A stretch of DNA of 43,134 nucleotides from JAEUNX01 sp034004685 (GCA_034004685.1 JAVEWG010000032.1:1-43134); one strand, 5' to 3'. Numbered from the stretch's first letter, positions 1 to 8,961 are shown. The notes: generated by a model not told the origin, from the letters alone. Made by a program: numbers and translations.

Positions 1-627
1 GTCCGGGGATTTCGGGCTGAGCCCGTCGCCCCGGAGTTGCTGCGGGAGGTGTTCGCAATCGCCCAGCGAGCCCCTTCAAGTTGCAACATCCAGCCCTGGA
101 GCGTGCATGTCGTAGGGGGAGCCACCGCCGAGGCCATCCGGTCGGCCCTGTACGAAGCGGCGGCCGCGCAACGGCCCCTGAGTCCGGAAATTGCGCTCAG
201 CCCTCCTTATGAAGGGGCGCACCGGGAGCGCCAGATTGCGGCGGCCAAGGCTTTGTTCGAGGCCCAGGGGGTGACCCGCGACGATGTGGAAGGGCGGATG
301 CATTCCTATCTGCGCAATTTTCGCTTCTTTGATGCCCCCCATGCGGCCTTCATCTTTCTGAAAGAGGGCCTGGGCATGCGCGAGGCCGCCGATTGCGGCA
401 TGTACATCCAGACCCTCATGCTGGCCATGGCGGCCCGGGGGATCGCGTCCTGCCCGCAAGGCTCCTTGAGCCACCATGCTGCCGTGGTCAGAGCCCTTCT
501 CCCGGTACCTGCCGATCATCGCCTGCTGCTTGGAATTGCCTTTGGCTATCAAGACGATGCCCACGAGACCAATTCCTTCAGCATCGATCGCGCCCCCCTG
601 GAGGATGCGGTGACGTTTCACTGCTAG
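1..627 (+). CDS. Nitroreductase family protein (5' end outside window)
   Basis: FMN-dependent oxidoreductase of the nitroreductase superfamily, which reduces nitroaromatics, quinones or related substrates with NAD(P)H. The reading frame is open to the left edge, so the N-terminus is missing; the TTG at 37 is not a credible start because family sequence continues upstream of it. Seen: the APSSCNIQPW motif near the N-terminus (FMN phosphate and ribose contact in the family) and GMYIQTLMLAMAARGIASCP, the usual second half with the cofactor-side helix. The C-terminus looks complete. The substrate cannot be told from sequence. It converges on the crotonase gene across about 210 bp. Confidence 0.88.
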   Translation, partial: VRGFRAEPVAPELLREVFAIAQRAPSSCNIQPWSVHVVGGATAEAIRSALYEAAAAQRPLSPEIALSPPYEGAHRERQIAAAKALFEAQGVTRDDVEGRMHSYLRNFRFFDAPHAAFIFLKEGLGMREAADCGMYIQTLMLAMAARGIASCPQGSLSHHAAVVRALLPVPADHRLLLGIAFGYQDDAHETNSFSIDRAPLEDAVTFHC

Positions 628-839
628 CAAACATCAAGCTCGGCAGAGCTTAAGCCCGCAACTCAGGCCGGGCGGTAAACGGCTGCAACCGCTCCAGCGT
701 CCGGGCGATCCGCAGGATCTGATCTTGCCGCCCGGGTAGGCCCACCGGTCTCCCGCCCACCAGTCTTGCTGGGCAGGATAGGGCCGGGGCGTGGTCAACG
801 GGCCGGAGAATGATTCAGGCTGGCGCCGGCGGTGGGATT
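628..839. other. Convergent intergenic region with a small hairpin
   Basis: No gene seen. A perfect 6-bp stem with a 4-nt loop (AAGCTC, GGCA, GAGCTT) lies at 636-651 just after the nitroreductase stop. It has no T-tract on the plus strand, so a terminator role is only possible. Confidence 0.35.
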
Positions 840-1724
840 TCAGGGCGTGTCGTCCAGGGATACCAGGCCCTCGCCGTAGGGGGTGTCCCGCTGGCGCAGG
901 GCTTCCTTCAGGCCGTGCTCCCCCATGACGTCGAAGAACTGGGCGAAGGCCCGGCTCCGGTGGGCGCGGCCGTCGTTTTCCCCCGCCATGCGCTGGAGGG
1001 TGCGGGCCCCCATCAGTTCCAGGCCCACGTTGACGATGCGCTTGTGGGCCGCCAGCAGGTCCGCTGAGCCGTGGGCGATGCGCCGGGCCAGGGCCTCGGC
1101 GCCCGCGTCGAGCCGATCCGGCGCGAAGGCCTTCATCACCAGCCCGATCCGGGCCGCGTCCCGCCCCGCCATGGTGTCGCCGGTCATGAGCATGTACTTG
1201 GCCCACTGGGGGCCGCAATGGTAGAGCCACATGTGGTTGGCCGGCGAGCCGATGGCCCGGGTGGCGGGAAAGCCGATCCGAGCATCGGTGGCGGCTACCA
1301 CCATGTCGCACATCAAGGCCAGATCGGTACCGCCGGCCAGGCAGTTGCCATGGACCTTGGCGATGACGGGCTTGAAAATGTCAAAGATCGCCATCCGCGC
1401 CTCGCCACCCAGGCGCAGCTGCCACAGGTCATCATCAAAGCTGTCCCGCCCCCGGTAGTCCGCCGGGTCGTGGTCCGGCTCCTCCTGCTTTCCCGCGTAG
1501 CCCCCTTCCAGGTCGTAGCCGGCGCAGAAATCCTTGCCGGCGCCCTGGAGCAGGATGCAATGGACCGACTTCAGGTCATCCGCCTCCAGGAGGGCGGCCT
1601 TCAGCTCGGCCAGCATCTGCTTGTTGATGGCGTTGCGCTTTTCCGGGCGGTTGAGGGTGATGTGGGCAACCCGGTCCCGCACTTCGAAGGTGATGGTTGC
1701 GGTGGTGGCGAGCCACTTGGGCAT
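840..1724 (-). CDS. Enoyl-CoA hydratase/isomerase (crotonase) family protein
   Basis: Crotonase-fold acyl-CoA enzyme, 294 aa, cytoplasmic. The N-terminus has the family pattern HITLNRPEKRNAINKQM. The first oxyanion-hole segment is DFCAGYDL and the second is VHGNCLAGGTDLALMCDMVV, where classical hydratases have AxGGG; here it is LAGGT. The C-terminal half differs from typical fatty-acid beta-oxidation hydratases and contains a WLYHCGPQWAKYMLMTG stretch. The catalytic glutamates of hydratases are not clearly placed, so the reaction (hydratase, isomerase, dehalogenase or hydrolase) is left open. The ATG at 1724 begins an ordinary crotonase N-terminus. It stands alone, so there is no pathway context. 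Confidence 0.85.
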   Translation of the reverse strand: MPKWLATTATITFEVRDRVAHITLNRPEKRNAINKQMLAELKAALLEADDLKSVHCILLQGAGKDFCAGYDLEGGYAGKQEEPDHDPADYRGRDSFDDDLWQLRLGGEARMAIFDIFKPVIAKVHGNCLAGGTDLALMCDMVVAATDARIGFPATRAIGSPANHMWLYHCGPQWAKYMLMTGDTMAGRDAARIGLVMKAFAPDRLDAGAEALARRIAHGSADLLAAHKRIVNVGLELMGARTLQRMAGENDGRAHRSRAFAQFFDVMGEHGLKEALRQRDTPYGEGLVSLDDTP

Positions 1725-1809
1725 GGGGTGTCTCCTGGGGGCGGTTTTGGTCAGTGTAGCGCTGCAATCCTAGGCGGCGCTTAAGTCTGCAAGCGAGCCG
1801 GGATGTGTT

Positions 1810-1882
1810 GGCGGGATGAATCCCGCCCTACGAACCCGGCGGGAGATTCTTCGATTCGTCGTAGGGCCGGATTCATCCGGCC
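1810..1882. repeat. Paired inverted repeat of intergenic REP-like type
   Basis: Two 24-nt arms (1810-1833 and 1859-1882) are reverse complements at 22 of 24 positions. Each arm is itself a small palindrome, GGCGGGATGAATCCCGCC and GGCCGGATTCATCCGGCC. This type of motif (GTAGGG plus a self-complementary GGATTCATCC core) is dispersed between genes in many betaproteobacteria. It sits upstream of the crotonase gene and downstream of the radical SAM gene. It could form a strong cruciform or hairpin. Its function is unknown. The rest of 1725-1986 shows no gene. Confidence 0.7.
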
Positions 1883-1986
1883 TGCTTCAATTGAGTCCAT
1901 GGGCGGCCGCTCCCGGCCAGGGCAAGGCCACGCCGCCAACCCGCCGATCTCTGGCTATAGGCGCCTCGCTTAGGTGAGGGGGAAGC

Positions 1987-3954
1987 CTAGGCCCCCTGCC
2001 GCAAGGCTCGCTCGATCCGGTTACGCGCCACCGTGGCGCGGGGCACCTTGAAGGGGAACCAGGCCCGCACGTCCTCCTCCAGGCCGATGCCGTGCATGTA
2101 GTTGTAGATCGCCTTGCGCAGCGCGCCCCCCAGGGCGTCGTGGTCCACCCCGGTGGGGTCGATGAAGCCCACGTCGTTCTTGGCGAAGCTTGCCGGGGGC
2201 AGGGGCTGGAGGGTGATGCCGTAGTCCTCCGGATGCTGGCCCACGGGGGAATGCACGGTGCATGCAAAGCGGTGGAAGAAGCCGCTCTGGATGCAACCGT
2301 TATCGAAGAGCTGGCGCACGTATTCCAGGGCGTCCACCGTGTCCTGCACGGTCTGGGTGGGGAAGCCGTACATCAGGTAGGCGTGCACCAGGATGCCGGC
2401 GTCGCTGAAGGCCCGGGTGACCCGGGCCACCTGGTCCACCGAAACACCTTTTTTCATGAGTTTGAGGAGCCGGTCGGAGGCCACTTCCAGCCCGCCGGAA
2501 ACGGCGATGCAGCCGCTGTCCGCCATGAGCTGGCAGAGCTCCGGGGTGAAGGATTTTTCAAAGCGGATGTTGCCCCACCAGGTGATGGGGGTTCTGCGGG
2601 CGACAAGCTCGGCGGCCAGGGTCTTGAGGGCCTTGGGGGGCGCCGCTTCATCGACGAAGTGAAAGCCGGTCTGGCCGGTTTCCGCCACGATGGCGTCGAT
2701 GCGGTCCGCCAGCAATTGCGCCGAAGCGGTGTCGAAGCGGGAGATGTAGTCCAGGCTCACGTCGCAGAAGCTGCACTTCTTCCAGTAGCAGCCCTGGGCC
2801 ACGGTGAGTTTGTTCCAGCGTCCGTCGGACCATAGCCGGTGCATGGGGTTGAGCATGTCCAGGAGCGACAGGTAATCCCCCAGGGGCAGGCCGTCCCAGG
2901 TGGGGGTGCCCACCTGGTCGAAGGGAATGTCGGCGTCTTGCCCGTTCAGGTAGCACACCTGGCCGCTGGCTGCCTCCCGGGCGAAGGTGCGCACCAGGCG
3001 CCGGCGGCCACGCTGGCCCTGGAGGTGTTCCAGCAAGGCCAGCAGGGGCCGCTCGCCCCCGTCCAGGGTGACGTAATCGAAGTAGTCGAAGACCCGGGGT
3101 TCGGAGAGCCCCCGCAGCTCGGTATTGACGAAGCCGCCCCCCAGCACCGTCTTGATGCCGGGGTGGCGGGCCTTGATGGTCTGGGCGATGCGAAAAGCCC
3201 CATACACCGAGCCGGGGAAGGGGGTGGAGACCAGCACCAGCGCCGGCTGGTGGCGCTCCACGGCGGTCAGGGTCAGGGTCGCCAGGGTTTCATCCACCAG
3301 GCTGGGGGGGGCGGCCAGGGCGGCGGCCAGGGGCTCGAAGGTGGGCTGGCTGGCGGCCAGGGATTCGGCGTAGCGGACGAACTCGAAGCGGGGGTCCACC
3401 GCGTCCCGCAGCACGTCCGCCAGGTCGTCCAGATACAGGGTGGCCAGGTGCTTGGCCCGGTCTTGCAGGCCCAGGGCGCCGAAGGCCCAGCCCAGGGGGT
3501 CGCCGCTGCCGTCATCCGCGTAGGCGTCCAGGGTGGCGAAACGGGGGCCTTCCGGCAGGAAATTGCGCCCCGCGATGCGGTGGGCCAGGGTGGGGTCCCG
3601 CCCCTGGAGGAAGGCGATGGCCGGGGCGATGGTGGCCAGGTAACGCTCCCGCTGGGCGGCGAAGGCCTGCACCGCCGGGCTGCGCTGGCCCCTGGGCAGG
3701 GCGTCCACCCGGGCCGCCACGGCCTTCAGCCCCGCTGGCGACAGCAACTCCAGCACCAGGGCCAGGGCCAGGTCTTCCTGCTCCGCCGGGATGCCCCGGC
3801 TGCGCAGGAAGCCGGTGAGGTAGGCGGTGGACGGGTAGGGGGTGTTGAGCTGGGTCATGGGGGGGATGACCGACAGCACGCGGAGGGGCTGGGAATGCAT
3901 GGTCTCGGGGGAAGGCTGGGGCGGGTTGCCCGCCAGGGTGGCGCGCTCAGACAC
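1987..3954 (-). CDS. B12-binding domain radical SAM protein
   Basis: Predicted cobalamin-dependent radical S-adenosylmethionine enzyme, 655 aa. The N-terminal third contains a cobalamin-binding-like region (LVSTPFPGSVYGAFRIAQT and a GGGF turn, around residues 240-290). The radical SAM cluster motif is QGCYWKKCSFC, the CxxxCxxC that binds the 4Fe-4S cluster, followed by a GGLE segment and a TIM-barrel pattern. Members of this class methylate or rearrange unactivated carbons; the substrate here is unknown. The gene overlaps the HD-GYP gene by 8 nt (GTG start at 3954 inside its stop region), so translation is probably coupled. An ATG 18 codons later (3900) is the alternative start; neither has a clear ribosome site. 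It is last in the five-gene leftward run. Confidence 0.85.
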   Translation of the reverse strand: MSERATLAGNPPQPSPETMHSQPLRVLSVIPPMTQLNTPYPSTAYLTGFLRSRGIPAEQEDLALALVLELLSPAGLKAVAARVDALPRGQRSPAVQAFAAQRERYLATIAPAIAFLQGRDPTLAHRIAGRNFLPEGPRFATLDAYADDGSGDPLGWAFGALGLQDRAKHLATLYLDDLADVLRDAVDPRFEFVRYAESLAASQPTFEPLAAALAAPPSLVDETLATLTLTAVERHQPALVLVSTPFPGSVYGAFRIAQTIKARHPGIKTVLGGGFVNTELRGLSEPRVFDYFDYVTLDGGERPLLALLEHLQGQRGRRRLVRTFAREAASGQVCYLNGQDADIPFDQVGTPTWDGLPLGDYLSLLDMLNPMHRLWSDGRWNKLTVAQGCYWKKCSFCDVSLDYISRFDTASAQLLADRIDAIVAETGQTGFHFVDEAAPPKALKTLAAELVARRTPITWWGNIRFEKSFTPELCQLMADSGCIAVSGGLEVASDRLLKLMKKGVSVDQVARVTRAFSDAGILVHAYLMYGFPTQTVQDTVDALEYVRQLFDNGCIQSGFFHRFACTVHSPVGQHPEDYGITLQPLPPASFAKNDVGFIDPTGVDHDALGGALRKAIYNYMHGIGLEEDVRAWFPFKVPRATVARNRIERALRQGA

Positions 3955-5203
3955 CGAAATGGGCCCGCACCCGCTGCTCCAGGAGCCGGGTGGCTTCCGC
4001 TTCGGTGCTCGCCGCCAGTTCCTCGTGCATGGTCCGGGCCATGGGGCGGAAGACCGCCATCACCCCCGGGTCGAAATGGCTGCCGGTATCCTGTTCCAGG
4101 ATCGCCATGGCGGCCTCGAAGTCCATGGGCGCCTTGTAGGGGCGGCGGGAGCACAGGGCGTCGAACACGTCCGCCACGGCAAAGATCCGGGCGGCCAGGG
4201 GGATTTCCTCCCCCTTGAGGCCCCGGGGGTAGCCGCTGCCGTTCCATTTTTCATGGTGGCCGGCCACCACGTCGTGGGCGCCATCCAGCCAGCCCATGCC
4301 GGTGACGATTTCCTCTCCCTGGGCCACGTGGGTGCGCATGATCTCCAGCTGTGCTTCGTCCAGCCTGCCAGGTTTGAGGAGGATGGCGTCGGGGATGCCG
4401 ATCTTGCCCACATCATGGAGAAAGCTGCCGGCGATGAGGGCTTGCATGGTGGTGCCGGTGAAGCCCATCCGCTCGGCGATGGCCGAGGCGATCCAGGCCA
4501 CCCGGTAGTTGTGGGCGCCCGTGTCGGAATCCCGCTTGGCGATGGCCCGGCCGAGGGCCTCCATCATGGAGATATGGGAGTCCAGCACCTCCCGGGTCTT
4601 GCGCTCGTTATCGGCGGACAGATGGACCACCACCGGGTAGATGGCCGCGCCGCACAGCAGGGCCGCCAGCGCCACCATGATGGCCGCCCGCAGGGCGTTG
4701 GCCACCATCATCTCCCGCTGCCAGGGGGGCACCACCCGCACCCCTTCGAAATAGCCGCTGATGGCCTCGCCCTCGCCGGGCTCCCGCAGGGGGATGAAGA
4801 CCCGCAGCGTCCAGGTGTCCGCGTCCAGCCTGAGGCTTTCGTAGGAGGATTCGGTGTAGACCGGGGTGCCGTGGCGGGGCAGTTGCTGCTCGATCTTCTC
4901 GCCCTCGTCGGTAAGGGCTTCGGCCAGCTTGCGGCCCCGGGCATCGTAGATTTCGGCGATGTCGAAGAGCCCGCCAGTAATGATGGCCGCGGCCTCCTGG
5001 GCGTGCTGCCGGGCATCGGGGCCGGCAAAACTGAGGGCATGGGAATGGCGCAGCAGCCGGCCGGTTTCTTCCATGGCCAGGGCGACGGTGCCCGCTTCCA
5101 CCTGTTCCCGCACCACAAACCACGCCCCCGGGCTGGCCAGGGAGGCCAGCAGCAGGCTCACCAGGGCGATGCGCCAGGCGGTGCGGCGTCTGAAGCTGTT
5201 CAT
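3947..5203 (-). CDS. Membrane HD-GYP domain cyclic-di-GMP phosphodiesterase
   Basis: 418 aa. The order is a short cytoplasmic start, a first membrane helix (about residues 9-30), a periplasmic sensor region of about 130 residues, a second helix (about 160-185), then an HD-GYP domain. The metal-binding HD pair is H263-D264 (FLHDVGKIG), followed by GHHEKWNGSGYP with the GYP signature at 324-326 and the ARIFAVADVFDAL segment. HD-GYP enzymes hydrolyse c-di-GMP to pGpG or GMP; all main motif residues are present, so activity is expected. The periplasmic part should sense an unknown signal. It starts 12 nt after psd and overlaps the radical SAM gene. Confidence 0.92.
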   Translation of the reverse strand: MNSFRRRTAWRIALVSLLLASLASPGAWFVVREQVEAGTVALAMEETGRLLRHSHALSFAGPDARQHAQEAAAIITGGLFDIAEIYDARGRKLAEALTDEGEKIEQQLPRHGTPVYTESSYESLRLDADTWTLRVFIPLREPGEGEAISGYFEGVRVVPPWQREMMVANALRAAIMVALAALLCGAAIYPVVVHLSADNERKTREVLDSHISMMEALGRAIAKRDSDTGAHNYRVAWIASAIAERMGFTGTTMQALIAGSFLHDVGKIGIPDAILLKPGRLDEAQLEIMRTHVAQGEEIVTGMGWLDGAHDVVAGHHEKWNGSGYPRGLKGEEIPLAARIFAVADVFDALCSRRPYKAPMDFEAAMAILEQDTGSHFDPGVMAVFRPMARTMHEELAASTEAEATRLLEQRVRAHFGV

Positions 5204-5215
5204 CCGGTGGGATCC

Positions 5216-6061
5216 CTAGGCCCGGCGGGCCATGCCCTCGCCCATGCGGACGGCCTGGGCAGGGGTCCAGGAGGGGTTGAAGGCCAGGGTGTCCCGGGGG
5301 AACAACATCACCACCGTGGAGCCCAGCAGGAAGCGGCCCATCTCTTCCCCTTTCTGCAGCAGGATGGTTTGAGTGTCATAACGCCAGTCCCGCACCTGGC
5401 CTGGCCGGGGGGGATTGACCACCCCGTGCCAGACGGTGGCCATGCTGCCCACGATGGTGGCCCCCACCAGCACCAGCGCGAAGGGGCCGAAGTCCGATTC
5501 GAAGACGCACACCACCCGCTCGTTGCGGGCAAAGAGTCCCGGCACCCCCCGGGCTGTGGTGGGGTTCACCGAGAACAGGGCCCCGGGCACGTGGATCATG
5601 CGGGTGAGCCGGCCGGCGCAGGGCATGTGGATGCGGTGGTAATCCTTGGGGCTGAGATACAGGGTGGCGAAGTGGCCATCCTCGAAACGGGCCGCCAGGG
5701 CGGCGTCCCCTCCCACCAGGGCGGTGGTGGTGTAGTGGTGGCCCTTGGCCTGGAAGATATGGTCTCCGGCGATGGGGCCGAACTGGCTGATGGCCCCATC
5801 CACCGGGCAGATGAAGTCCGCCGGGGCCAGGGGCCGGGCGCCGGGGCCCAGGGCGCGGGTGAAAAATTCGTTGAAGCTGGCGTAGGCCGCCGGGTCCGGG
5901 TTGGCGGCTTCCGCCATGTTCACCCCGTAGCGCCCGATGAACCAGCGGATCACCGCGGTGGTGAGCCCCCCGGCCCGGGCTCCGGCCAGCTTGCCGGCCA
6001 ATCGGGTGAGGGCCTGCTTGGGGAGCAGATATTGGGGCAGCACGGCAAGGCGGTCGGACAC
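5216..6061 (-). CDS. psd: Phosphatidylserine decarboxylase proenzyme
   Basis: Converts phosphatidylserine to phosphatidylethanolamine, the last step of PE synthesis at the inner membrane. 281 aa, the length of E. coli Psd. The autocleavage site LGST is at about 246-249; serine 248 would become the pyruvoyl group. Family segments FNEFFTR, PVDGAI and YHRIHMP are intact. The start is the GTG at 6061: it gives the VLPQYLLPK N-terminus that matches E. coli Psd, and AGGAT lies about 8 nt upstream. A longer reading from 6142 would overlap the sensor kinase and add unlike sequence. It lies 31 nt downstream of the kinase gene. Confidence 0.95.
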   Translation of the reverse strand: MSDRLAVLPQYLLPKQALTRLAGKLAGARAGGLTTAVIRWFIGRYGVNMAEAANPDPAAYASFNEFFTRALGPGARPLAPADFICPVDGAISQFGPIAGDHIFQAKGHHYTTTALVGGDAALAARFEDGHFATLYLSPKDYHRIHMPCAGRLTRMIHVPGALFSVNPTTARGVPGLFARNERVVCVFESDFGPFALVLVGATIVGSMATVWHGVVNPPRPGQVRDWRYDTQTILLQKGEEMGRFLLGSTVVMLFPRDTLAFNPSWTPAQAVRMGEGMARRA

Positions 6062-6092
6062 GGGGCGATCCTGGCGAAGGGAAGGGGGTCGA

Positions 6093-7427
6093 TTATACCG
6101 GCTGGGCTGGGACCACCCCGGCGCCGGGCTCTGGCCACTCAAGCCAGGCCATCAGGCCGCCACCCGGGCGGGGCTGGAGTTTTACCTCCCAGCCGTTGGC
6201 TTGGGCGAGCTGAGCCACGATGGCCAGGCCCAGACCGGCGCCGCCGGTCCGGGGGCTGCGGGAAGCCTCCAGTCGGTGGAAGGGCTGGAATACCGCTTCT
6301 AGCTGGTCTGCCGGGATGCCAGGGCCCTGGTCCAGCACCCCGATCCGCACAGTCCCCGCCTGCCGGCTGGCCACCAGTTCAACCGGGCCGTCGCCCCCGT
6401 AGCGCAGGGCGTTTTCCAGGAGGTTGGCCAGGGCCCGGCGCAGGCCCTGGGGCGCGGCATGGACCTGGATGGGCGGGCAATTCACGGCGACCCGGCCGGG
6501 GGGGGCGTGGGCGGCCAGTTCCGCCAGCAGGGGCTGGAGGGCCAGCTCCTTTGCCCCTTCGCCATGAAGCCCCCGGGCCAGGCTGAGGACGTTGCCGATG
6601 AGGCGGTCCATTTCTTCCACGTCTTGCTCCAGGCGCTGGAGGGTCTTGGGGCTGGGGCGCTCTTCCAGCAGGGTGAGGGCCAGGCGCATGCGGGCCAAGG
6701 GGGTCCGCAGATCGTGGGAGAGGCCGGCCAGCAGGATGGTGCGGGCGGCCAGGAGTTCCTGGACCTGGCGGGCCATGGCGTTGAAGCGGCAGGCCAGGGT
6801 GGCCAGTTCCCGGGGGCCGGATTCGTCCAGGAGTTGGGGCGTTTCGCCCCGTCCCAGGCGAGCAACTGCGCTGGCCAGGCGGGCCAGGGGAGCATTGGTG
6901 CGGGCGGCCAGCCAGCAGGCCGCTAGCACCGCCAGGGCCATGCCCGCCAGGGTGGACAGGAACAGGGCTGCGAGGGGCTGGACATCCACCCGGCGGATGG
7001 GAAAACCCACCGAGATATGGCCAGTCCCGGAAGGCAGGGCGGTCCAGAACCATTCCTCCTCGCCAATCCATTCCCGGGAGAGGTGGCGGGGCTGGCCGGT
7101 GCGCTCGGCCAGGGCGGCTTCCAGAAAATATAAGTAAGGGCCGTGCCATTCGTCCCGGTCGTGGAGGGGGGGGGCCGCCCGCAGGGCCAGCAGATGGGTG
7201 GTAGCCAGCTCTTGCTCGAAGGCCGGGCGGGTGACGGGGGGGAGTTCGCTCCAGGTTTGGGCGGAGAGCACCATCAGGCCCGCCAGGTCGCTGGCGGAGC
7301 GGCGGGCCATGGGCACCATGAGAAAACCCAGGACGGCGGTCGCCACCAGCAGCTCGAAGAGGATGAAGACCGCCACCAGCAGGCGGGCGTGCTGCTGGGC
7401 CAGGCTGGCGGGGGCCCGGGCGCTCAC
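6093..7427 (-). CDS. Sensor histidine kinase, EnvZ-like
   Basis: 444 aa membrane kinase. There is a first membrane helix near residues 15-37, a periplasmic loop of about 120 residues, a second helix (about 155-175), then HAMP and a HisKA domain with the phospho-accepting histidine at 238 (GLSHDLRTPLARM). The ATPase domain has the N box (NLLENALRYGG), G1 (DQGPGIP) and G2 (GGAGLGLAI). It overlaps the response regulator by 4 nt (ATGA), so the two are translated together and form a pair. Similarity is to the EnvZ group, known for osmotic control; the actual signal is not deducible. Confidence 0.92.
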   Translation of the reverse strand: MSARAPASLAQQHARLLVAVFILFELLVATAVLGFLMVPMARRSASDLAGLMVLSAQTWSELPPVTRPAFEQELATTHLLALRAAPPLHDRDEWHGPYLYFLEAALAERTGQPRHLSREWIGEEEWFWTALPSGTGHISVGFPIRRVDVQPLAALFLSTLAGMALAVLAACWLAARTNAPLARLASAVARLGRGETPQLLDESGPRELATLACRFNAMARQVQELLAARTILLAGLSHDLRTPLARMRLALTLLEERPSPKTLQRLEQDVEEMDRLIGNVLSLARGLHGEGAKELALQPLLAELAAHAPPGRVAVNCPPIQVHAAPQGLRRALANLLENALRYGGDGPVELVASRQAGTVRIGVLDQGPGIPADQLEAVFQPFHRLEASRSPRTGGAGLGLAIVAQLAQANGWEVKLQPRPGGGLMAWLEWPEPGAGVVPAQPV

Positions 7428-8152
7428 GGGGCGACCTGGGGGCCCAGGGGGTTGAAGAGGTAGCCCTCGCCCCGCACGGTGCGGATGTAATCCGGATTGG
7501 CCGGGTCCGCTTCGATCTTGCGGCGCAGGCGGGCGACCCGAATGTCGACGCTGCGGTCGAAGGCATCCCGGGTGTAGCCCTTGAGGCGGTCGATGATGTC
7601 GTCCCGGTTCAGCACCCGGTTGGGGCGCTCCACGAAGAGCCGCAGCAGGTCGAACTCCGCCGTGGTGAGGCGGATTTCGGCGCCATTCCGCAGCAGGCGG
7701 TGGGCGGCCAGATCCAGCAGGTAGGGGCCGAAGCTTGGATGGCCTGGCGCCGCCGGGAGGTCAGCCCCGGCTGTGGGCCGGGCGCGGCGCAGCAGGGCCC
7801 GCAGGCGGGCCAGCAACTCCCGGGGGCTGAAGGGCTTGGCCAGGTAGTCGTCGGCCCCCACCTCCAGGCCTACCACCCGGTCGATCTCCTCCCCCCGGGC
7901 GGACAGCATCAGGATGGGTAGCTCCGAATGGGAGCGCAGCCGCCGGGCCAGGGTGAGGCCGTCTTCCCCCGGAAGCATGAGATCCAGCACGACGGCATCG
8001 GGGACATGGACGGCCATGGCCGCCTCCATGGCGGGGCCATCCCCCGCCACGTCCACGGTAAAGCCGTTGGCGCCGAGATATTCCGAGAGCAGATCCCGTA
8101 GGGCCGGATCGTCATCCACCACCAGGATGCGCGGGGCAGGAAGTGTTTGCAT
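7424..8152 (-). CDS. ompR: OmpR-family response regulator
   Basis: 242 aa. The receiver domain has the acidic pair DDD near residue 13, the phosphorylation site D57 (VLDLMLPGEDG) and the conserved lysine (YLAKPFSPREL). The C-terminal winged helix has the OmpR-type pattern RVLNRDDIIDRLKGYTRDAFDRSVDIRVARLRRKIE, shown here only to mark the DNA-binding end. Its partner is the overlapping sensor kinase. It is the first gene of the run reaching to 1987, so its promoter should lie in 8153-8238. The symbol rests on similarity and pairing with an EnvZ-like kinase. Confidence 0.9.
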   Translation of the reverse strand: MQTLPAPRILVVDDDPALRDLLSEYLGANGFTVDVAGDGPAMEAAMAVHVPDAVVLDLMLPGEDGLTLARRLRSHSELPILMLSARGEEIDRVVGLEVGADDYLAKPFSPRELLARLRALLRRARPTAGADLPAAPGHPSFGPYLLDLAAHRLLRNGAEIRLTTAEFDLLRLFVERPNRVLNRDDIIDRLKGYTRDAFDRSVDIRVARLRRKIEADPANPDYIRTVRGEGYLFNPLGPQVAP

Positions 8153-8301
8153 GAGCCAAGCTTAGCACCGGCCCGCCTCCTAACGAGGGCGGGCGCCATG
8201 CCTTGATACGGGCTGAAACCAACTGAAACTCGGGAGATATGGCCAGGATACGGGGCGGCGCGAAGATGTCCTCACCGCAAGAGTTGGTTGGGAGGAAGCA
8301 A

Positions 8302-8616
8302 ATGCTCAGGCCCTTTGCCCCTTGGGTGGTAACCCTGGCAGTCGGCGGGCTGGCCTTGCCGGCGATGGGGCAGGCGAGCCCGGCGCCCGGCGACGGGATA
8401 GATGGGTCCCGGCCTTTGAATCTCTCCCTGCCGCCCGCCCGGGAAACGCAGATCTTCATGGGGAGCGGGGCGGACCGCAAGGACGCCCAAGCCACCGCCG
8501 GGACGGATGGGGCGCGCCGGCCGGCGCCCGTGCCCTACGGCGCGGGTTTCGAAGTTCGCCAGGGGAGATACGGCGGCGGCTTTGGTGCTGGTGGGAGTTC
8601 CCAGCGGCGGCGGTAG
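8302..8616 (+). CDS. Small secreted protein, function unknown
   Basis: 104 aa, not recognised. Residues 1-25 form a signal peptide (MLRPFAPWVVTLAVGGLALPAMGQA, cut after AMGQA by inspection). The mature part is polar, proline- and glycine-rich, and ends in a GRYGGGFGAGG stretch and a basic tail. The start at 8302 is chosen because GGGAGG stands 8 nt upstream and because it begins the signal peptide; a longer frame from 8239 adds non-signal sequence. It is first of three short exported proteins read in the same direction and divergent from ompR. No known domain was seen. Confidence 0.65.
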   Translation: MLRPFAPWVVTLAVGGLALPAMGQASPAPGDGIDGSRPLNLSLPPARETQIFMGSGADRKDAQATAGTDGARRPAPVPYGAGFEVRQGRYGGGFGAGGSSQRRR

Positions 8617-8651
8617 GTGGAAGTTGTTTGATGGTGACTAAGGAGATAAAC

Positions 8652-8903
8652 ATGAATGCATTGAAAACCTTGACTCTGGCCAGCGCCCTAGTGCTCGCTT
8701 TTGCCGGTACCGTGGAAGCTCGTGGAGGCGGAGGTGGAGGTGGGGGCGGCATGGGTGGTGGCATGGGCGCCAGCTCAGGCCAGCAATACGGCAAGGGCTC
8801 CGCCGCCAGGAGCCAGTCCGGGACTGCGCAGCAGGACCGGGACCAGGACAAGCTCCGGGAGCGGGATCGGATTCATATGCCAGAATCCAGCCCGGCGCAG
8901 TAA
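8652..8903 (+). CDS. Small glycine-rich exported protein
   Basis: 83 aa. A signal peptide of about 24 residues (MNALKTLTLASALVLAFAG, then TVEARG) is followed by a run of nine glycines, GMGGGMG and a highly charged DRDQDKLRERDRI tail. AGGAGA lies 6 nt upstream of the ATG at 8652, a strong ribosome site. Function unknown. Low complexity suggests a flexible periplasmic or surface protein. It sits 35 nt after the previous secreted protein and 58 nt before a haem-motif protein, so the three may be cotranscribed. Confidence 0.7.
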   Translation: MNALKTLTLASALVLAFAGTVEARGGGGGGGGGMGGGMGASSGQQYGKGSAARSQSGTAQQDRDQDKLRERDRIHMPESSPAQ

Positions 8904-8961
8904 AGGCTGAAAGGCGGTGGCCCAAGGCCGCCCCTTGGCCGTGATCCGGGAGGGACGAGGG

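Noticed and set aside
3842..6586. Long open frame on the plus strand opposite the radical SAM, HD-GYP and psd genes
   Set aside because: Gly/His/Pro-rich shadow of high-GC genes on the other strand; no domain and it crosses three real genes.
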